A stretch of 7,051 nt of DNA, from positions 1 to 7,051 of the forward strand of contig CANODN010000106.1 in the NCBI GenBank assembly GCA_947564765.1, read 5' to 3'. Every line of letters begins with the position of its first letter. Within the stretch, counting starts at the first letter, position 1. The notes under the pieces are model-generated. The model was not told where the DNA came from and did no database searches. It saw nothing but the letters and a program-made list of their open reading frames with translations. This DNA is from an uncultured Roseburia sp. Lineage in GTDB: Bacteria > Bacillota > Clostridia > Lachnospirales > Lachnospiraceae. A program made the translations under genes and the position numbers. Positions 1-6,211 of this stretch are shown in pieces.

Positions 1-200
1 ATATTGGTACGGTTTTAGAATTGCTGCCTGGCAAATGCGAAGATTTAGAAAAAGACGAAGAAGTGAACAGAGGATCAGTGGTAACGTTCAGATATGGTTC
101 CGGTTCAAAAGATTCATGGAGAACAAAATGGAAATATCGTTTCACGAATCTGACAGAAAATAAAATAAAGGAGGACAATCCAATGGATGGCATATTTTAA
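1..200 (+). CDS. C-terminal end of an unrecognised protein (5' truncated by the window)
   Basis: An open frame enters from the left edge (first complete codon at base 3) and ends at TAA 198-200, leaving about 65 residues. The frame was chosen over the other open plus frame, which stops at 161-163, because its product has a balanced composition (ELLPGKCEDLEKDEE, then VVTFRYGSGSKDSW). The competing frame is dominated by Arg, Lys and Phe, as expected of an out-of-frame reading. The fragment is hydrophilic and has no membrane segment; the alternating hydrophobic and charged stretch VVTFRYGSGS...WRTKWKYRF suggests beta strands. I do not recognise the family. An AAAGGAGG at 167-174 followed by ATG at 183 lies inside the frame but would encode only five residues. 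The gene is followed directly by a terminator, so it ends its transcription unit, and it converges on the minus-strand block. Confidence 0.5.
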   Translation, partial: IGTVLELLPGKCEDLEKDEEVNRGSVVTFRYGSGSKDSWRTKWKYRFTNLTENKIKEDNPMDGIF

Positions 201-242
201 AAGCGGCATCAGATCAATCGAATTTGATGCCGCTTCTTTTTT
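201..242 (+). terminator. Rho-independent terminator of the left-edge gene
   Basis: The arms AAGCGGCATCA (201-211) and TGATGCCGCTT (225-235) pair perfectly over 11 bp. Three more pairs (212-214 with 222-224, one of them G-U) give a 14-bp stem with a 7-nt loop at 215-221. A run of six T follows at 237-242 after a single C. It starts immediately after the TAA at 198-200. Read on the minus strand, the stem is followed by four T, two of which belong to the stem. It could therefore also act, more weakly, on transcripts of the convergent gene whose stop is at 284-286. Confidence 0.92.
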
Positions 243-283
243 ATTTCATAATATTTTCATCTATACCGCTTCTCATATATCGT

Positions 284-1267
284 CTATTCCGGCATACTGC
301 GCCCGGGCCAGATATAATCACTGATCTCTCCCGTTTCCCAATCCAGACTCAAATAGAAAATTTTCTTTCCGTCTTTTTTGAAAATCAAGGTATTGCCAAT
401 TGCTGTACTGACATCCGGTTCTTCTTCAAACTCCTGTTTTAAAGAAGCTGCAGGCTCTGTTCCGTTATAAAGCTCCAGTTCATTCCAATCCAGCTCTTCT
501 CCTGCAGCCAGATCATATTTTTCAATCAGCTCCTTTGCATGCGCTCTGACCTCGTCATCGGTCCAGGTAATGTCAGTATAGTCCTTATCTTTCTGATATG
601 GGCGGAATTTCCCGAAAGAAACTATTTTTCCGGTCACAGAATCGATTTCAAACTGATAGGATCTGTAATTTTTATCATTGATCTCGTCATCGGTTTCCAG
701 TCTTCCTTCCCACTCAATAAATCCCTGGCCGTTCATTCCGACATCACATTCCATGGCGATACGTTCAATCTTTAAATCCTCCAGTGTGTCCTTCGGATAC
801 AGACGATTGATTTCTTTTAACAGAATCAGCCCCGCTTCATGCACGCCAAGCTCTGCCGTATCCAGGGTAACAACCGGATCGCTTTCTTTTAAATCCGCCC
901 CGTCGAATTCTGCCTCCGTATCAAATACAACGCCCAGGGATTCTGCATCTGATCTGGCCTCTGCATTCTGTTCCTCTATTTCTTTTTGCATCTCCTCCGC
1001 TCCCGCGTATTCCTCATACATCTTTTCCCAGATTTCTTTCAACGTCTCCTCCGGTATGAGACCTTCCTCCTGCACATCATTTTGTTCATTGTTTTCCGTC
1101 AAAATCCGCGTCAGTGTATCCGACGTCTCGCTTTCTGCAATTTCCGGCTCAAATTCCTTCGTGCCTGATTTCTCCGCATAAATTCCCATGCTTCCTGCTA
1201 AAAGCAATGCACAGATCAGACAAAGCCCTGCTGCCGAACAAAGCACCAATAAATTCTTTTTTTTCAT
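284..1267 (-). CDS. Secreted or membrane-anchored acidic protein with PepSY-like motifs
   Basis: 327 residues. The start MKKKN is followed by a hydrophobic stretch (about residues 5-29), giving a Sec signal peptide or N-terminal anchor. Cysteines occur at 10, 16 and 19, but none has a convincing lipobox, and a possible cleavage site is at IYA-EK (residue 31). Residues 32-110 are very acidic and low in complexity, with a likely helical part at 74-105 (EIWEKMYEEYAGAEEMQKEI). The C-terminal part carries two similar strand-turn-strand motifs, YQFEIDSVTGKIVSF (204-218) and FYLSLDWETGEISDY (304-318). The D-x-x-TG-x-I pattern is typical of PepSY-like domains, which are extracytoplasmic modules of around 60-70 residues. 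AGAAGG at 1274-1279 lies 6 nt before the ATG and supports this start. The gene follows the histidine kinase gene after 81 nt on the same strand with no terminator between them. An accessory sensor or regulated envelope protein is therefore plausible, but the family assignment is by motif only. Confidence 0.85.
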   Translation of the reverse strand: MKKKNLLVLCSAAGLCLICALLLAGSMGIYAEKSGTKEFEPEIAESETSDTLTRILTENNEQNDVQEEGLIPEETLKEIWEKMYEEYAGAEEMQKEIEEQNAEARSDAESLGVVFDTEAEFDGADLKESDPVVTLDTAELGVHEAGLILLKEINRLYPKDTLEDLKIERIAMECDVGMNGQGFIEWEGRLETDDEINDKNYRSYQFEIDSVTGKIVSFGKFRPYQKDKDYTDITWTDDEVRAHAKELIEKYDLAAGEELDWNELELYNGTEPAASLKQEFEEEPDVSTAIGNTLIFKKDGKKIFYLSLDWETGEISDYIWPGRSMPE

Positions 1268-1348
1268 AGGTTACCTTCTTTCCCGCACATACGGCGTATT
1301 GTATTACGGCCTTTCATTTGCCGTTATCAAAACTATACCCCAGAGAAA
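1268..1348 (-). other. Intergenic spacer with a small inverted repeat between kinase and PepSY-like genes
   Basis: These 81 bases separate the kinase stop from the next gene. They contain ACGGC at 1291-1295 and 1306-1310 and its complement GCCGT at 1320-1324. In the minus-strand transcript a 5-bp stem with a 9-nt loop can form (1324-1320 with 1310-1306), or a rival stem with 1295-1291. No T run follows, so this is not an intrinsic terminator. A weak promoter-like TTGATA and TACAAT pair can be read on the minus strand, but the spacer of 21 is too long to trust. Confidence 0.25.
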
Positions 1349-2734
1349 TCAGTGACTTTTTATGTCCTTGTTAGGAAGTTGTAAAATAACCGTTACTTTT
1401 GTACCTTTTCCGGGTGCAGAGGAAAAAGACATGGTTCCCTCCATTTTTCTGACGATCAGATCCGCAACCGACAGGCCCAATCCGACGCCTCCGTCTTTTC
1501 TCGAACGTGCCTTATCCACCCGATAAAAAGCTTCCGTAATCCGCTTTAATTCTGCTTCCTCCATGCCGATTCCATAATCTGTGATTTCAAATACCTGTTT
1601 TTGATCCTTAACAAATGCATGAAACACAATTTCGTCTCCTGGCTTGCTTGCCCGCACGGCATTTTCCAAAAGATTCCGAAACAGATTGATGAACAACGCT
1701 TCCTCTCCGTAAATCGTTGCTATTGCGAATTCTTTTTTTAATGTCAGATTCTTTTCCTGCAGTTTACTGGCAAGAATTTTTTCTATGTGTTTGGACATCG
1801 CTTCTAAATTTACGGCAGCCATCTGCCTGTCCTCTTTTTCATACAGACGCATGGAAAGCATCGTCTCGCTCATATTTGCAAGCCTTCTGCTTTCCTCCAT
1901 AATATAGGTCAGTCCTTCGTATTTCTCTTCTTCCGCCGCCTTTGCATACCGTAAATATTCTGCATAGCCGTAAATGGAAGTCAGCGGCGTTTTCAGTTCA
2001 TGGGCCATATTATCCATAAGCCGCTGCTTTTTTTCATTTTCCTCCTCCAATGTCTGAAACTGCTTTTGTATGGTTTCCGACATTTTATTTACATTTTGAG
2101 ATAACTCGGAAATTTCATCCTTCTGCCAGATTGTTCTGTTTTTATATACGGCCTGTCCGCCGTATTCTCCTGCCGCAATCCTTGCTACGCTTTCATTCAG
2201 CCTGCCCAAAGGTTTTAGCATATGACGCATAAACAGATACAAAACAAGGCAGAGAAGCACCGACATCGCAAGACTGATCGCGGCAAACATATGCTCTAGC
2301 ATCCGCCAGACTGCTTCGAAATCCTTCAGTCTTTTCCGGTAACGAATCCGATACATCTGATAGGGCTCTGACAGATTCCGCTCCGCAAAAATCTCTGCCT
2401 TCCTTCCTCCTTCGCTTACGGCAGAACGGACAAACGTATCTGCCTGCTCCGTTTCTTCTTCCAAAAGAAGCGTGACATTCTGCGTCTTATAATACGTCTG
2501 GTATCCCTCAAACAAAAGCTCCACCACGTTATCCCGATAACGGCCGTTCCGCTCCAAAATAGCTATATCATGCTCCAGATTCTGACAGAGAAAATAGCAG
2601 TCGGTTTCTGCCTTTTTCTTCTCCTGTTCCAGATTATAGGAAAAAATAAATCTTGCCGCCAGAAACAATCCCACGTTTAACATAATCAGAAACAGCATCA
2701 GTGTAAGAAAATAAATTTTTTGCCAGATGCGCAT
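1349..2734 (-). CDS. Membrane sensor histidine kinase of a two-component system
   Basis: 461 residues, a usual length for an OmpR-partner kinase. It has a first membrane segment at about 8-31, a charged extracytoplasmic sensor region of about 115 residues (32-146) and a second membrane segment at about 147-170. A HAMP linker follows (about 171-224, containing LKPLGRLNESVARIAAGEY). The HisKA dimerisation domain has MAHELKTPLTSI, with His245 as the expected phosphorylated residue. The ATP-binding domain shows the N box (NLLENAVRAS, 354-363), the G1 box DYGIGM (386-391), an F box (AFYRVDKARS, 402-411) and the G2 box GGVGLGLS (415-422). All catalytic motifs look intact. AAAGGA at 2744-2749 lies 9 nt before the ATG. 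The gene starts 25 nt after the response regulator stop, so the pair is one operon. The sensor region matches nothing I can name, so the stimulus is unknown; envelope stress or an antimicrobial peptide is a guess from the neighbours. Confidence 0.96.
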   Translation of the reverse strand: MRIWQKIYFLTLMLFLIMLNVGLFLAARFIFSYNLEQEKKKAETDCYFLCQNLEHDIAILERNGRYRDNVVELLFEGYQTYYKTQNVTLLLEEETEQADTFVRSAVSEGGRKAEIFAERNLSEPYQMYRIRYRKRLKDFEAVWRMLEHMFAAISLAMSVLLCLVLYLFMRHMLKPLGRLNESVARIAAGEYGGQAVYKNRTIWQKDEISELSQNVNKMSETIQKQFQTLEEENEKKQRLMDNMAHELKTPLTSIYGYAEYLRYAKAAEEEKYEGLTYIMEESRRLANMSETMLSMRLYEKEDRQMAAVNLEAMSKHIEKILASKLQEKNLTLKKEFAIATIYGEEALFINLFRNLLENAVRASKPGDEIVFHAFVKDQKQVFEITDYGIGMEEAELKRITEAFYRVDKARSRKDGGVGLGLSVADLIVRKMEGTMSFSSAPGKGTKVTVILQLPNKDIKSH

Positions 2735-2759
2735 CGCTTTGATTCCTTTCTAAGACACT

Positions 2760-3410
2760 CTAAATTTCCAGACGATACCCCGTTTTATATACGGTTTTGA
2801 TGTGCTGTTCCAGATTCAGCTTTTTCCGCAGCTTTGTAATATGCACATCTACCGTTCTCGTATCTCCCATATAATCGTATCCCCATGCCAGCTCCAGCAG
2901 CTTTTCTCTGGAAAGCGCAATATTCCTGTTTAAAAGCAAAACCTCTAACAGATCAAATTCCTGTCTGGCCAGCTCAATCTCCCTGCCGCCTGCCGTGACC
3001 TTTCTTGCTTTTAAGTCAATTTCGGTTTCTTCGATACGAATGATATGTTCTGCTTTTTTGGTCTTGGTTAAAACCAAATGAACACGGGCAATCAGCTCCA
3101 ACATCTCAAAAGGCTTTGTCATGTAATCCCATGCACCGGAAGTCAGACCCGTCAGCTTGTCCGGCAGCTGGCTCTTCGCCGTCAGAAAAAGAACCGGCAT
3201 ATCCTTTGTATACTGCATCAGGGAAAATCCATCTATATGAGGAAGCATGACATCCATAATAATCAAATCATAGACCGCACCGGATAACAAATGCTCCTTT
3301 GCCTCTGCCCCATCATAAATCTGCGTACAGATATGACCAGATAAAGCCAGATTTTGTTTGATCAGCCTGTTAATGGGTTCCTCGTCTTCGATAATCAATA
3401 TGCTTGCCAT
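2760..3410 (-). CDS. OmpR-family response regulator (receiver plus winged helix)
   Basis: 216 residues. The N-terminal receiver domain has the acidic pair Glu8-Asp9, the phospho-acceptor Asp53 in LIIMDVMLPHIDG, Thr77 in LFLTAK and Lys99 in MTKPF. The C-terminal winged-helix DNA-binding domain (about 120-216) ends with the family signature TRTVDVHITKLRKKL and IKTVYKTGYRLEI. It should be phosphorylated by the kinase encoded next and bind tandem direct repeats. TAGGAGT at 3415-3421 lies about 5 nt from the ATG. The first 41 nt overlap the 3' end of the upstream membrane-protein gene in another frame. One oddity is that the usual GADDY before the conserved lysine reads GAWDY (Trp94), at a position near the active-site face. 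The regulon cannot be read from sequence; autoregulation is likely given the repeats upstream. Confidence 0.96.
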   Translation of the reverse strand: MASILIIEDEEPINRLIKQNLALSGHICTQIYDGAEAKEHLLSGAVYDLIIMDVMLPHIDGFSLMQYTKDMPVLFLTAKSQLPDKLTGLTSGAWDYMTKPFEMLELIARVHLVLTKTKKAEHIIRIEETEIDLKARKVTAGGREIELARQEFDLLEVLLLNRNIALSREKLLELAWGYDYMGDTRTVDVHITKLRKKLNLEQHIKTVYKTGYRLEI

Positions 3411-6027
3411 AAATACTCCTATCGGTTTTCTTTCTATTATATAATAAAAATGTTAGAAAGTTGTAACCAAATGAAACGGAATACACATATTTTTTCTTTC
3501 TCTCCATGACGGCCATGCCGATCCAGAGCAACGCACCCATACCGGACATAAGTTTTCCAAACCAGACGCCAGGCGCATGATAGACGATTTCAATCCGATG
3601 CCTGCCCTTAGAAATTGCCGCTCCCAAAAATGCCGTATTGACGATTTCACATTCCCGCCTTCTTCCATCGATATATACTTCAAATCCTTTGTCATACGGA
3701 ATTGAAGTAATCAGATATCCGTCATGTACCGCCTGAATATTCCCGCAAATCTGATTCCCCTTTGTTAAAGACCAGTTCGGACAAAAGTCTGACTGATACA
3801 AAGCATCCTCCTTTAGAATAGAAGCATCTCCCAAAAAGCTTTTGATATTGGAAATTGAGTAATCGCCTTTTCCAAAGACAACCGCAGCCTCTCTCTGATT
3901 TTTTTCCAGTTTTATGACATAAGTAAATGTGGTGTTTCCATTATAATAAATGTGGCTTTTCGCACTGAGATTATTACGTATGCCTGCAATCTCCACAATC
4001 ACATCCTTATGATCCTGATGATTGCCAACGTCAAACTGAAGATACAAAAGCTTTCCTTCTGCCGTCTGCAGATCCTCCCTGCTTTCCGCGGCAAAAACCT
4101 TCGTCCTGATCTCCTTGCTGCTTTTGATATGATAACCGTCCTCTGTTTTATGTATCCCGGCATTCTCAGGAAACCAGACATCACTTTCTTTGACTCCTCC
4201 AGACGATACCTGCATTTGTCCTCCGGCCCCCTCCTGCTTCGCTCCTGCCACTGCATACCGCATCAGCACCGTTTGGTTGTAAGGAAAAGAAAGCTTCTGA
4301 TAATCTTCCCTGGAAATCACCTGATTTGTCGCATAAATCACAGGTGCAGCATGCCCGTTTGTCTCCACCGTAACCTTCTCCTCTCCTTTCACCAAACGAT
4401 CATCTGCTCCGATGTGGTTCTCTTCGGATGCTCCCGCCAGATATTTGACGCCCATGAACTTTTGGAATAACGGATTCCCGGAGGACGGCTGCATCAGACA
4501 ATTCCGAAAAGGCTGCTCTGTCTGAAACACATTTTCCCGGAAATTTCGGTATATATCCTGGTAAGCGGAGGAATAAATCGACGTCGTCCATTGTTTCGTA
4601 TTCCATATCCGGTTGATATTCGCCAGCTGTTCCTCATGATCTCCTTTTTGTTCCAGCCGAAACAGACCTGTCTCCTGTGACAGAACATCCGAAATCTTTT
4701 CTTCCCAGGCATCATCCGTTATACGGGCATAAAAATCCTGATCTATCTGCGCTGTCTTTGTACTGTTTAGATATATGCCGCATACAATCAGACATAACAC
4801 AGAAGGCACCAAAAGAACAGCAGCAATCCTTGTTTTCCGGTAAAGTACAAAAAAGAACAGCAGTAAAACAGGCTCTATAAAAATCAGTGCATACCATTTT
4901 TTCAAACTTCCCTGACCGAACATAGCAAAAGCCGTCACACACCAAAAAAGCATCAGCAAATATCCTGCCGTACATCTTTTCAAAGGCTCCTGCTTTTTTT
5001 GCATCCGTTCCAGGCAGGAGGCAGTCAGATAACACAATATCGGCAAAAACGGAATCAGGGATTTTTCTCTGGCATAAAGTGCTCCGTTAAACAGCCAGGA
5101 AAAAAAAGGAATGATCATTACGGCCAGACAGCCAGCCGATAAAAAACGTTCCCGTTTCTCTTTACAGAAAATTCCAAGAAACAAAACCATCAGAATGCTC
5201 ATCGTAAGTCCGATTCCATACCCGCTGTATGCAAAGCGCGTTACGGAAAAATCAGGCAAAAACATCTGCGCAAGGGATGTATGCTTTGCGCTTGTGCTGC
5301 GGGCAAACAGCGCATATGCTGTCGGAACCAGCAAAATACCGGAAGATGCGGCTGCCGCCGCAACCGGAAGAAGGAATCGAAACAGCGGCCGCTTCCATTC
5401 CATCCTGCGGTATCTGCTTACGCCATACAGAAGCAGTGCAAAAATACCCGCAATACTAAAATAAAAGCTGGTCATGATCATACCGAATACGCCTGCCGTA
5501 TAAAGCCCTGTTTTTCCTTTTTCCCAATACCGGTCCACTCCAAGCAGCGCCATACATAAAAAAGGCATATAATCCACAAACATCACCTGTCTGTGGAACT
5601 GATAAATCATAGGCGCAGCCAGAAGAAACAAAACCGTAACGATAAAACAAATTTCTTTTGCAAACCCATGGGAACTAAGCCATGCATACATCAGCAGAAC
5701 AGATGCTGTAAGACACACGACAGATATCACCATTAGATAATCGCTCATGTTCAGAAAGGGCAGCAGATACGACGGCAGAATAAGGGGACTGTACAGGCCG
5801 TAATAAGAAAGGTTGTAAATATTCTGTCCGCCTCCAATCCCTGCTGCAAATTCCGGAAACAATTTGCCCGTCTCATAAAACTGCCGCCGGAAATAGTCCG
5901 GTATGACGCTGTGCTGGCTGCTCCAGTCTCCCAGGGACGCAAACAATCCATAACGCCCTGAAAAAAACCAGACTGCCAGAAGCGTCAGTCCAACCAGAAA
6001 AACATATGTCTTATTTTTTATCTTCAT
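3370..6027 (-). CDS. yfhO: YfhO-family polytopic membrane protein (GT-C-type fold)
   Basis: 885 residues from the chosen start, near the usual length for the family. A first membrane segment (about 8-23) is followed by an outside loop with GDWSSQ (Asp34 at the place of the GT-C acidic residue) and the family hallmark GGGQNIYNLSYYGLYSPLIL (65-84). About a dozen further hydrophobic segments extend to residue 420. A long extracytoplasmic region (about 421-820) contains FQKFMGVKYLAG (521-532), IPYDKGFEVYIDG (776-788) and KGRHRIEIVYHAPG (807-820), all typical of YfhO proteins. A last membrane segment lies at about 821-841. The characterised Bacillus YfhO takes part in glycosylating lipoteichoic acid using a lipid-linked sugar; the substrate here is unknown. 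The start at 6027 is preferred over an ATG 16 codons upstream because AAAGGAGG stands 10 nt before it. A basic tail of about 40 residues after the last membrane segment runs through the downstream promoter and 41 nt into the response regulator gene. Confidence 0.92.
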   Translation of the reverse strand: MKIKNKTYVFLVGLTLLAVWFFSGRYGLFASLGDWSSQHSVIPDYFRRQFYETGKLFPEFAAGIGGGQNIYNLSYYGLYSPLILPSYLLPFLNMSDYLMVISVVCLTASVLLMYAWLSSHGFAKEICFIVTVLFLLAAPMIYQFHRQVMFVDYMPFLCMALLGVDRYWEKGKTGLYTAGVFGMIMTSFYFSIAGIFALLLYGVSRYRRMEWKRPLFRFLLPVAAAAASSGILLVPTAYALFARSTSAKHTSLAQMFLPDFSVTRFAYSGYGIGLTMSILMVLFLGIFCKEKRERFLSAGCLAVMIIPFFSWLFNGALYAREKSLIPFLPILCYLTASCLERMQKKQEPLKRCTAGYLLMLFWCVTAFAMFGQGSLKKWYALIFIEPVLLLFFFVLYRKTRIAAVLLVPSVLCLIVCGIYLNSTKTAQIDQDFYARITDDAWEEKISDVLSQETGLFRLEQKGDHEEQLANINRIWNTKQWTTSIYSSAYQDIYRNFRENVFQTEQPFRNCLMQPSSGNPLFQKFMGVKYLAGASEENHIGADDRLVKGEEKVTVETNGHAAPVIYATNQVISREDYQKLSFPYNQTVLMRYAVAGAKQEGAGGQMQVSSGGVKESDVWFPENAGIHKTEDGYHIKSSKEIRTKVFAAESREDLQTAEGKLLYLQFDVGNHQDHKDVIVEIAGIRNNLSAKSHIYYNGNTTFTYVIKLEKNQREAAVVFGKGDYSISNIKSFLGDASILKEDALYQSDFCPNWSLTKGNQICGNIQAVHDGYLITSIPYDKGFEVYIDGRRRECEIVNTAFLGAAISKGRHRIEIVYHAPGVWFGKLMSGMGALLWIGMAVMERKKKYVYSVSFGYNFLTFLLYNRKKTDRSIYGKHIDYRRRGTH
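3436..3466 (-). promoter_or_regulatory. Probable promoter of the response regulator-kinase operon, inside the 3' end of the upstream gene
   Basis: On the minus strand a perfect TATAAT occupies 3441-3436, about 25 nt before the regulator ATG. No good -35 hexamer lies at the usual distance; the nearest, TTACAA at 3466-3461, gives a spacer of 19. Two similar elements, TTACAACTTT (3466-3457) and TAACATTTTT (3455-3446), lie upstream, 11 bp apart and matching at 7 of 10 bases. A weak -35 with helical-turn-spaced direct repeats is the usual look of a promoter activated by an OmpR-family regulator, probably the one it drives. The whole element also encodes the C-terminal tail of the YfhO-like protein. 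Confidence 0.5.
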
Positions 6028-6037
6028 AATGAAAACG

Positions 6038-6045
6038 CCTCCTTT
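6038..6045 (-). promoter_or_regulatory. Ribosome binding site that fixes the yfhO-like start
   Basis: On the minus strand AAAGGAGG lies 10 nt before the ATG at 6027-6025. The open frame continues 16 codons upstream to an ATG at 6075, but that extension contains this site and encodes a basic leader (MVFRMEGTRYKGG) unlike the normal hydrophobic beginning of the family. The extension is most likely untranslated leader. Confidence 0.85.
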
Positions 6046-6085
6046 GTACCGCGTCCCTTCCATACGGAACACCATTCTGGTATTT

Positions 6086-6091
6086 ATGATA
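6086..6091 (-). promoter_or_regulatory. Possible -10 box for the yfhO-like gene
   Basis: TATCAT on the minus strand matches the -10 consensus at five of six positions and lies about 60 nt before the ATG. No consensus -35 stands 16-18 nt upstream. That place is taken by one copy of the GGGATTTCT element shared with the divergent promoter, so control by a DNA-binding regulator is possible. This is the weakest promoter call in the window. Confidence 0.25.
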
Positions 6092-6104
6092 TCTTGCTCT
6101 TCTT

Positions 6105-6147
6105 AGAAATCCCATAAAGCATTTCTTAAGGTTTCTAAAGAAATCCC
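6105..6147. repeat. Duplicated AGAAATCCC element in the divergent control region
   Basis: AGAAATCCC occurs at 6105-6113 and again at 6139-6147, 34 bp apart. Each copy is preceded by a TTCT that makes an imperfect palindrome with the AGAA (TTCTTAGAA at 6100-6108 and TTCTAAAGAA at 6133-6142). The left copy lies at the -35 position of the possible leftward promoter and the right copy at that of the rightward promoter. This symmetry suggests a binding site that serves both directions. Confidence 0.45.
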
Positions 6148-6172
6148 TATTTTTCTTTAAATTCTGTATAAT
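6122..6172 (+). promoter_or_regulatory. Promoter of the VanR-like regulator with 10-bp-phased direct repeats
   Basis: A perfect TATAAT stands at 6167-6172, about 40 nt before the ATG. The -35 region (TCCCTA at 6144-6149) is far from consensus. Just upstream lie two abutting 10-mers, TTTCTTAAGG (6122-6131) and TTTCTAAAGA (6132-6141). A third in the same register, TTTCTTTAAA (6152-6161), lies between the -35 and -10. Ten-bp tandem repeats next to a poor -35 are typical of sites for OmpR/VanR-type regulators, so autoregulation is the simplest reading. The first two repeats can also be read as an imperfect palindrome with arms ATTTCTT and AAGAAAT (6121-6144). Confidence 0.6.
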
Positions 6173-6211
6173 AGAGGAAGATACACAGCATGAAGGAGGC
6201 ATATTCTCATT

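Noticed and set aside
183..200. Five-codon ORF (MDGIF) preceded by AAAGGAGG at 167-174
   Set aside because: It lies in frame with the longer left-edge gene and ends at the same stop, and the purine-rich stretch is explained by Lys and Glu codons. A five-residue product is not credible without other support.
224..442. Plus-strand 72-codon open frame with a hydrophobic start
   Set aside because: It begins inside the terminator hairpin, has no ribosome binding site, and most of it is antisense to the end of the PepSY-like gene.
678..1181. Plus-strand 167-codon open frame
   Set aside because: It is wholly antisense to the acidic PepSY-like gene. Its Ser-rich, low-complexity product is the mirror of that gene's Glu and Asp codons, and it has no ribosome binding site.
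1306..1324. Terminator between the kinase and PepSY-like genes
   Set aside because: The stem is only 5 bp and is not followed by a T run on either strand.
3952..4470. Plus-strand 172-codon open frame
   Set aside because: It is antisense within the YfhO-like gene, whose family motifs continue through this stretch. Its Cys/His/Leu-rich product is typical of an out-of-frame reading.
6028..6075. Sixteen-codon N-terminal extension of the YfhO-like protein
   Set aside because: The extension covers the AAAGGAGG that serves the ATG at 6027 and adds a basic leader unlike the family's hydrophobic beginning.
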